From Verrucomicrobiota bacterium (GTDB taxonomy: Bacteria > Verrucomicrobiota > Kiritimatiellia > CAIVKH01): DNA of 64,000 nt. Location: NCBI GenBank assembly GCA_024233345.1, contig JACKPT010000003.1, positions 62,001 to 126,000 on the forward strand. The letters are read 5' to 3'. The notes under the pieces were generated by a model, which saw only the letters and a program-made list of their open reading frames with translations, made no database searches and was not told the DNA's origin. Numbering within the stretch: position 1 is the first letter of the stretch; each line of letters opens with the position of its first letter. Made by a program: the position numbers and the translations under genes. Shown piece after piece: positions 60,593-64,000 of the stretch.

Positions 60593-62404
60593 TTAAAATT
60601 CGATATTTCCTAAGCAACTCGACCTCTGCCCACCTGTTTTCTCCACTACATTTTCGATTTGTTTTGGACGGGAAGGTAGTTTCAGGTCCAGATAAGCCAG
60701 CAGATCAGCCGCCAGTTTTTCGGGCTTGGCGACCAGTCTCAGACGGACCTCTGCTTTGTCTTTTACCGGAAGGATTACATCCATGGAGCGGATGGTTTCG
60801 AGCTCCTTGAGGGCCTTACGGGCACAGGTTCCCAACCCTTTGGATTTCATCCACATCTCCAGGCTCCGCCACAGCACCAAAGAGAGGAAGCAGACCAGGA
60901 TATGGGCCTGCACCCGGTCTTCGCGCTGGTGGTACACCGGGCGCAGGCCCAGATCAGATTTACTCGTTCGAAAGGCATCCTCCACTTCGGTCAGGTGGAT
61001 GTACCATTTCCAGAGTTTTACCGGATCGGCTTCCTGACAGTTCGTTCTGAGTAAATACGCCCCCTGGGATGCCTGCGCCCAGTCCAGCTTGCTTTCGTCT
61101 TCTTCGATACACAACCCAACGGCCAGGCCGGACTCGGCGATGACCTCCACCTCAAAGACCTTCTCGGCTGCGGTATTGCGCCCCATCCATTTGCCGATCC
61201 GTCTGCCCACCGCCTCAAGCTTTTGGGGACGCTTCTTCAGTGAGGCATCGATCTGCAGAAGCTTGGTTCGCAGCCGATCGCGCTGGCGGTTGAGCATCGC
61301 CGCTTCCTTTTCGTGACGCGCAAGGCTTCGGCACAGAACGTATCGTTCCTGCCCCTGTCTGTCGGGATGGTCGACCAGTTTAACCTCCACGCCGGTTTCC
61401 ACGGCATGCCAGTCATCGGCTTGCAGCAACTCTGTCTCGAACTTCCTCAGCCGGGCTTTCGGCGTGCCGACGATATACAGAGCATCTCGCTCCCGGAGAT
61501 AGTCCAGGTTGTCCTCGCTGACCATGCCCCGGTCCATCGCCCAGATCCGCTGTGCACGCCCATACTTGCTTTCCATCAGATCCACGATGTCTTCGACCGT
61601 GGTGACATCGGCACGGTTGCCCGCGAAGACTTCATACGCCAGAGGAAGGCCTTCGGGGGTGACCACCAGGCCGATACAGACCTGCTTACAGTCGGAGCGG
61701 TTATCCCGGCTGTATCCCCGCTGCGCCTGAGGATTCCGTTCACACTGGCCTTCAAAGTAGGTGCTGGTGATGTCGTAGAGGAGGAACTCGAAGCGGGCGC
61801 CAAACAGACTTTCGTAGCGTTCCCGAAGATGAGTGAACAGATCCTCACGAAGCGGAAGCAGCTCATCAAGGCCCCGATAGAGACGGTTGTCATATACATC
61901 GTCAGCATCGACCCCCAGAAGGTCGTCCAAAGCGGTTTTGCGATACCAGCAATCGCTTAACGCCAGCTCCGATCCCTGTGAACAAAACGACCCGATGCTC
62001 AGGATACACGCGACCGTTGCCCAGTCGATCTGTTCACGTCCGGACCGGACATGGTCTTCAAAAAATCGGTGAAGGCCGAGACGCCGCCATAGGGCCAGGG
62101 CCACATACACGCTCCCAAAATCACGGACCCGTTCTACGCGAACTCCAGCCAGGTCGACCTGCGCCCACTCCGGAGGAGGCGGGCAGGGCTCTTCAAAGAG
62201 GTCGGCCTGCGGTCGACCCCTTCCGTCGAGCAGGCGAGTGATCTCCTCCCATCCAGCCCGCTCGTCCTCGTCAAGTCCCGGCAACTTTCCCAGCGTGGCA
62301 ACCGTTCGCTGGCGCGGGCCGCGTGAGGTGCGCACAGATTCCACCAGCGTCCAGTATTCATAGGTTTCGCCGTTGGTCCGTTTGCGGTTGGATCGTAAAA
62401 ACAT
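60593..62404 (-). CDS. IS1634/IS4-superfamily DDE transposase
   Basis: 603-residue transposase with the DDE triad of the IS4 superfamily: Asp211 in LLYDITSTYFEG, Asp291 in WAMDRGMVSEDNL, and the Glu near residues 473-475 in YIHLTEVEDAFR, followed by the conserved LRPVYHQREDRV. A long alpha-beta insertion lies before the Glu, as usual for IS1634. The ATG at 62404 (MFLRSNRKRTN) was chosen over an earlier start at 62455. The frame is intact, so the element may still be mobile. Confidence 0.95.
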   Translation of the reverse strand: MFLRSNRKRTNGETYEYWTLVESVRTSRGPRQRTVATLGKLPGLDEDERAGWEEITRLLDGRGRPQADLFEEPCPPPPEWAQVDLAGVRVERVRDFGSVYVALALWRRLGLHRFFEDHVRSGREQIDWATVACILSIGSFCSQGSELALSDCWYRKTALDDLLGVDADDVYDNRLYRGLDELLPLREDLFTHLRERYESLFGARFEFLLYDITSTYFEGQCERNPQAQRGYSRDNRSDCKQVCIGLVVTPEGLPLAYEVFAGNRADVTTVEDIVDLMESKYGRAQRIWAMDRGMVSEDNLDYLRERDALYIVGTPKARLRKFETELLQADDWHAVETGVEVKLVDHPDRQGQERYVLCRSLARHEKEAAMLNRQRDRLRTKLLQIDASLKKRPQKLEAVGRRIGKWMGRNTAAEKVFEVEVIAESGLAVGLCIEEDESKLDWAQASQGAYLLRTNCQEADPVKLWKWYIHLTEVEDAFRTSKSDLGLRPVYHQREDRVQAHILVCFLSLVLWRSLEMWMKSKGLGTCARKALKELETIRSMDVILPVKDKAEVRLRLVAKPEKLAADLLAYLDLKLPSRPKQIENVVEKTGGQRSSCLGNIEF

Positions 62405-62498
62405 GACCTCATGTTCAAACCGCCAGCCGATTCGCGCAACCCCCCAATTCTCCACTACATCGCGTTTCAGAAATTCAAGCGACGATTTACAAGTGATT

Positions 62499-64000
62499 TC
62501 ACAAAAACAACCCGAAAATTTGTCGGGTTAAGGCGGTAACTGTCGAATCCGGGTTAAGCCAGGGAAACAGGGGGGTAAGCTCCTCCAGGTCTTCGAGGGT
62601 GGCCTGCGTCAGATCCGCCTGGTCCAGGTGGTTAAGCAGGTAATTGCCTCGCTGTAGATGGTCTTTGAGGCGCTGCTCGGCGTAGGCCACGGTTGTGCCC
62701 TGCTGGATCATAAAGGGCCAATCGGAGGCCTGGGCGGCCATCAACTCGCGGGCGGCCTGGCTGAGCATTCTTTGTCGGAGCGGATCCGGGTTGGGGAAGT
62801 CGGCGAAGGCCTGTTCCAGTCGGCGGGCGAGCTTTTCCTGATGGGGCCAGACCCAGGCATTGCTTTCATGAATCCAAACCTGATGGTGGCCCCATTCTCC
62901 CCAGGTAGAGGCGGAGGGAGTTGCTTCGTGAAGATCCCCGTCGGCCAGTTCGACCATCCCGGCCATGGCCAGGTCCTGATCAGCATCGAGGAGGCGGACC
63001 ACCTGATCGATGAAGTCGATCCCTTCATACCACCAATGGCCAAACAGCTCCGCATCATAGGGGGCAACCATCACCGGGGGGCGGTTCATCGTGGGGGCGA
63101 GAGAGCGGACGCGTTGCCTTCGTTGTTCGACAAAGTGCCGGGCATGCTCGCGCACCCGTTCCATGGCCCGGACTGGGTCATAGGGTTGTTTCTCCCCCTC
63201 CCCGCCAGTGACCCGATAGGGCTTGACCCCGGTGGCGGCGCGAAACTGCCCATCGACCAGAACATCGCCCAGCTCATCCAACGGCTGCTCGAATCCGAGA
63301 TCACGATGGAATTCCCGATACCACGGGTCACCCGGATACCCTTCGGAACGGGACCATACCTGGCGCGAGGCCTCCGGGTCCCGGCCGAACACCGCCAGCC
63401 CATTCGGACACCGAATCGGAGCATAGATGCCAAACTCGGGGGCGGGCTTGGCCAGTGTGATCCCATGGGTTTCCACCGCGAAGGCCCGGATGTCCAGCGG
63501 CTCCAGATAGGTTTCAAGACCGGGGAAGTATCCACACTCGGGAAGCCAGAAGCCTTTCGGGGAGCAGCCCAACGCCCGGCGAAAAGCCTCCACTCCGGTA
63601 CCGATTTGCATCTTCAGTACAAACGGATACCGCTTCCACAATGGCAGCAGGGCATGGGTTGCCGCGGTCGTCCACGGCTCAACAAACCCAGAGCCAATCA
63701 GCCAGCGAAAGCCGGACAGCAGGTTCCCTCCCCACCGATGCCAGGTTCCCTCCGCCGCAAGCAGGGCATCCAGGGATGCCTGACAGGCACGGCCCAAGGC
63801 AGTGTCCGAGCCTTCGCGCTGCACGGTATCACGGGCGTAGAGAATCTGTGCCGCCAGCACCCGTTCATAACGGGCACACAAAAGATCATCACCCACCATG
63901 GCCAGCAGGGTCGGCGAAAAAGACAGGACAAGCCGGGGCTTCAGGCGGTCATGTTCCCAGCCTTCAGCGATGCGCAGCAGGGGGAGGTAGGTTTCAGTAA
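62499..64000 (-). CDS. GH57 (DUF1957-type) 1,4-alpha-glucan branching enzyme, partial, 3' end replaced by IS
   Basis: At least 500 residues are readable; the frame stays open to the window end and begins further on. It forms alpha-1,6 branches in glycogen-type glucans. GH57 hallmarks are TETYLPLLRIAEGWE and LSFSPTLLAM near the left, the nucleophile Glu in GFWLPECGYFPG, and the Asp block VAPYDAELFGHWWYEG. The family's usual C-terminal helices follow to FPW. The last ~19 codons (LNPDSTVTALTRQ on) are encoded by the IS right end, so the native C-terminus is lost and replaced. Most of the enzyme is intact, so activity may persist. Confidence 0.9.
   Translation of the reverse strand, partial: TETYLPLLRIAEGWEHDRLKPRLVLSFSPTLLAMVGDDLLCARYERVLAAQILYARDTVQREGSDTALGRACQASLDALLAAEGTWHRWGGNLLSGFRWLIGSGFVEPWTTAATHALLPLWKRYPFVLKMQIGTGVEAFRRALGCSPKGFWLPECGYFPGLETYLEPLDIRAFAVETHGITLAKPAPEFGIYAPIRCPNGLAVFGRDPEASRQVWSRSEGYPGDPWYREFHRDLGFEQPLDELGDVLVDGQFRAATGVKPYRVTGGEGEKQPYDPVRAMERVREHARHFVEQRRQRVRSLAPTMNRPPVMVAPYDAELFGHWWYEGIDFIDQVVRLLDADQDLAMAGMVELADGDLHEATPSASTWGEWGHHQVWIHESNAWVWPHQEKLARRLEQAFADFPNPDPLRQRMLSQAARELMAAQASDWPFMIQQGTTVAYAEQRLKDHLQRGNYLLNHLDQADLTQATLEDLEELTPLFPWLNPDSTVTALTRQIFGLFL
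62502..62529 (-). terminator. Terminator just inside the IS right end
   Basis: Seven-base-pair stem (AACCCGA / TCGGGTT) with a 7-base loop, followed on the minus strand by GTTTTTG. It would stop transcription arriving from the GH57 gene before it reaches the transposase, a common feature of insertion sequences. Confidence 0.6.

Larger units (their letters stand above)
60566..62558. mobile_element. IS1634-type insertion sequence
   Basis: 1993-bp element with near-identical 23-bp terminal inverted repeats at 60566-60588 and 62536-62558. Both read CTTAACCC from the outside and end TTCGACAGTTAC inside, with three mismatches between. One intact transposase gene fills it. No clear target-site duplication was found in the flanks (left ...GGTCATAC, right CCAGGGA...), which suggests later rearrangement or an imprecise event. 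It interrupts the 3' end of a GH57 gene. Confidence 0.87.

Noticed and set aside
1..64000. tRNA, rRNA or CRISPR array
   Set aside because: No tRNA cloverleaf, rRNA-like block or regularly spaced repeat-spacer array was noticed; the 31-bp repeats at 28219 are too few, too diverged and without spacers of constant type.

Overview
The window reads as chromosomal DNA of a GC-rich, Gram-negative-type bacterium of the PVC superphylum, most likely Kiritimatiellota or Verrucomicrobiota. This is inferred from several traits. There is a PEP-CTERM protein, and a secreted GH31 glucosidase with an N-terminal FPGDWNGW-type domain. A very large secreted protein carries Asp-rich 'DSDGDGMADWWEWQFFG' repeats, and a pseudopilin has an H-X10-DG tail. 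Many large proteins carry tetratricopeptide (TPR) tails. ExbB/ExbD/TonB and a nine-haem secreted cytochrome imply an outer membrane. No rRNA, tRNA or CRISPR array was seen.

Layout. 1-2702: 3'-truncated secreted GH31 alpha-glucosidase. 3100-20000: an envelope glycoconjugate region of PAP2 phosphatase, several polytopic GT-C-type glycosyltransferase-like proteins (most with C-terminal TPRs), two paralogous SGNH/GDSL-type proteins with TPRs inside the catalytic fold, and one PEP-CTERM protein with its own terminator and a palindromic upstream site. 19928-29019: housekeeping genes (lytic transglycosylase, YraN, TrxB, dimeric dUTPase, PlsY, GpsA, CpXC protein), a nine-haem cytochrome and a NarL-type response regulator. 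Between gpsA and the CpXC gene are three dyads at exact 31-bp spacing. 29009-33001: an ExbB-ExbD-TonB operon running into a pseudopilin and a membrane-anchored TPR protein, then an RRM RNA-binding protein with a clear terminator. 33223-37559: Ca2+/Na+ exchanger and a hybrid histidine kinase.

37545-44619: a tightly overlapping nine-gene Mrp/Mbh-type cation/proton antiporter operon (F-G-DUF4040-B-C-D-D-D-E). The usual large MrpA is absent as one gene. Its C-terminal parts are split over two small genes and three D-like channel subunits are present. 44694-49210: probably upstream in the same transcription unit, a FmdB zinc-ribbon protein, a zinc-ribbon membrane protein, an 'ABC-class' ATPase with a degenerate Walker A, D-aminoacyl-tRNA deacylase, and a secreted protein of unknown function.

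49.7-62.6 kb is an accessory region of visibly lower GC. It has VapBC, REP-like repeats, a two-gene module (78-aa winged-helix-like protein plus 693-aa SAMHD1-like HD phosphohydrolase), and a three-gene operon headed by a 1569-aa secreted repeat protein with a divergent XRE regulator. It ends in a complete IS1634-type insertion sequence that has landed in the 3' end of a GH57 branching-enzyme gene, which continues past the end of the window.

The main candidates for something undescribed are the HD/winged-helix module, the SGNH proteins with nested TPRs, the degenerate ABC-class ATPase, the composite Mrp operon, and the phased dyads downstream of gpsA.
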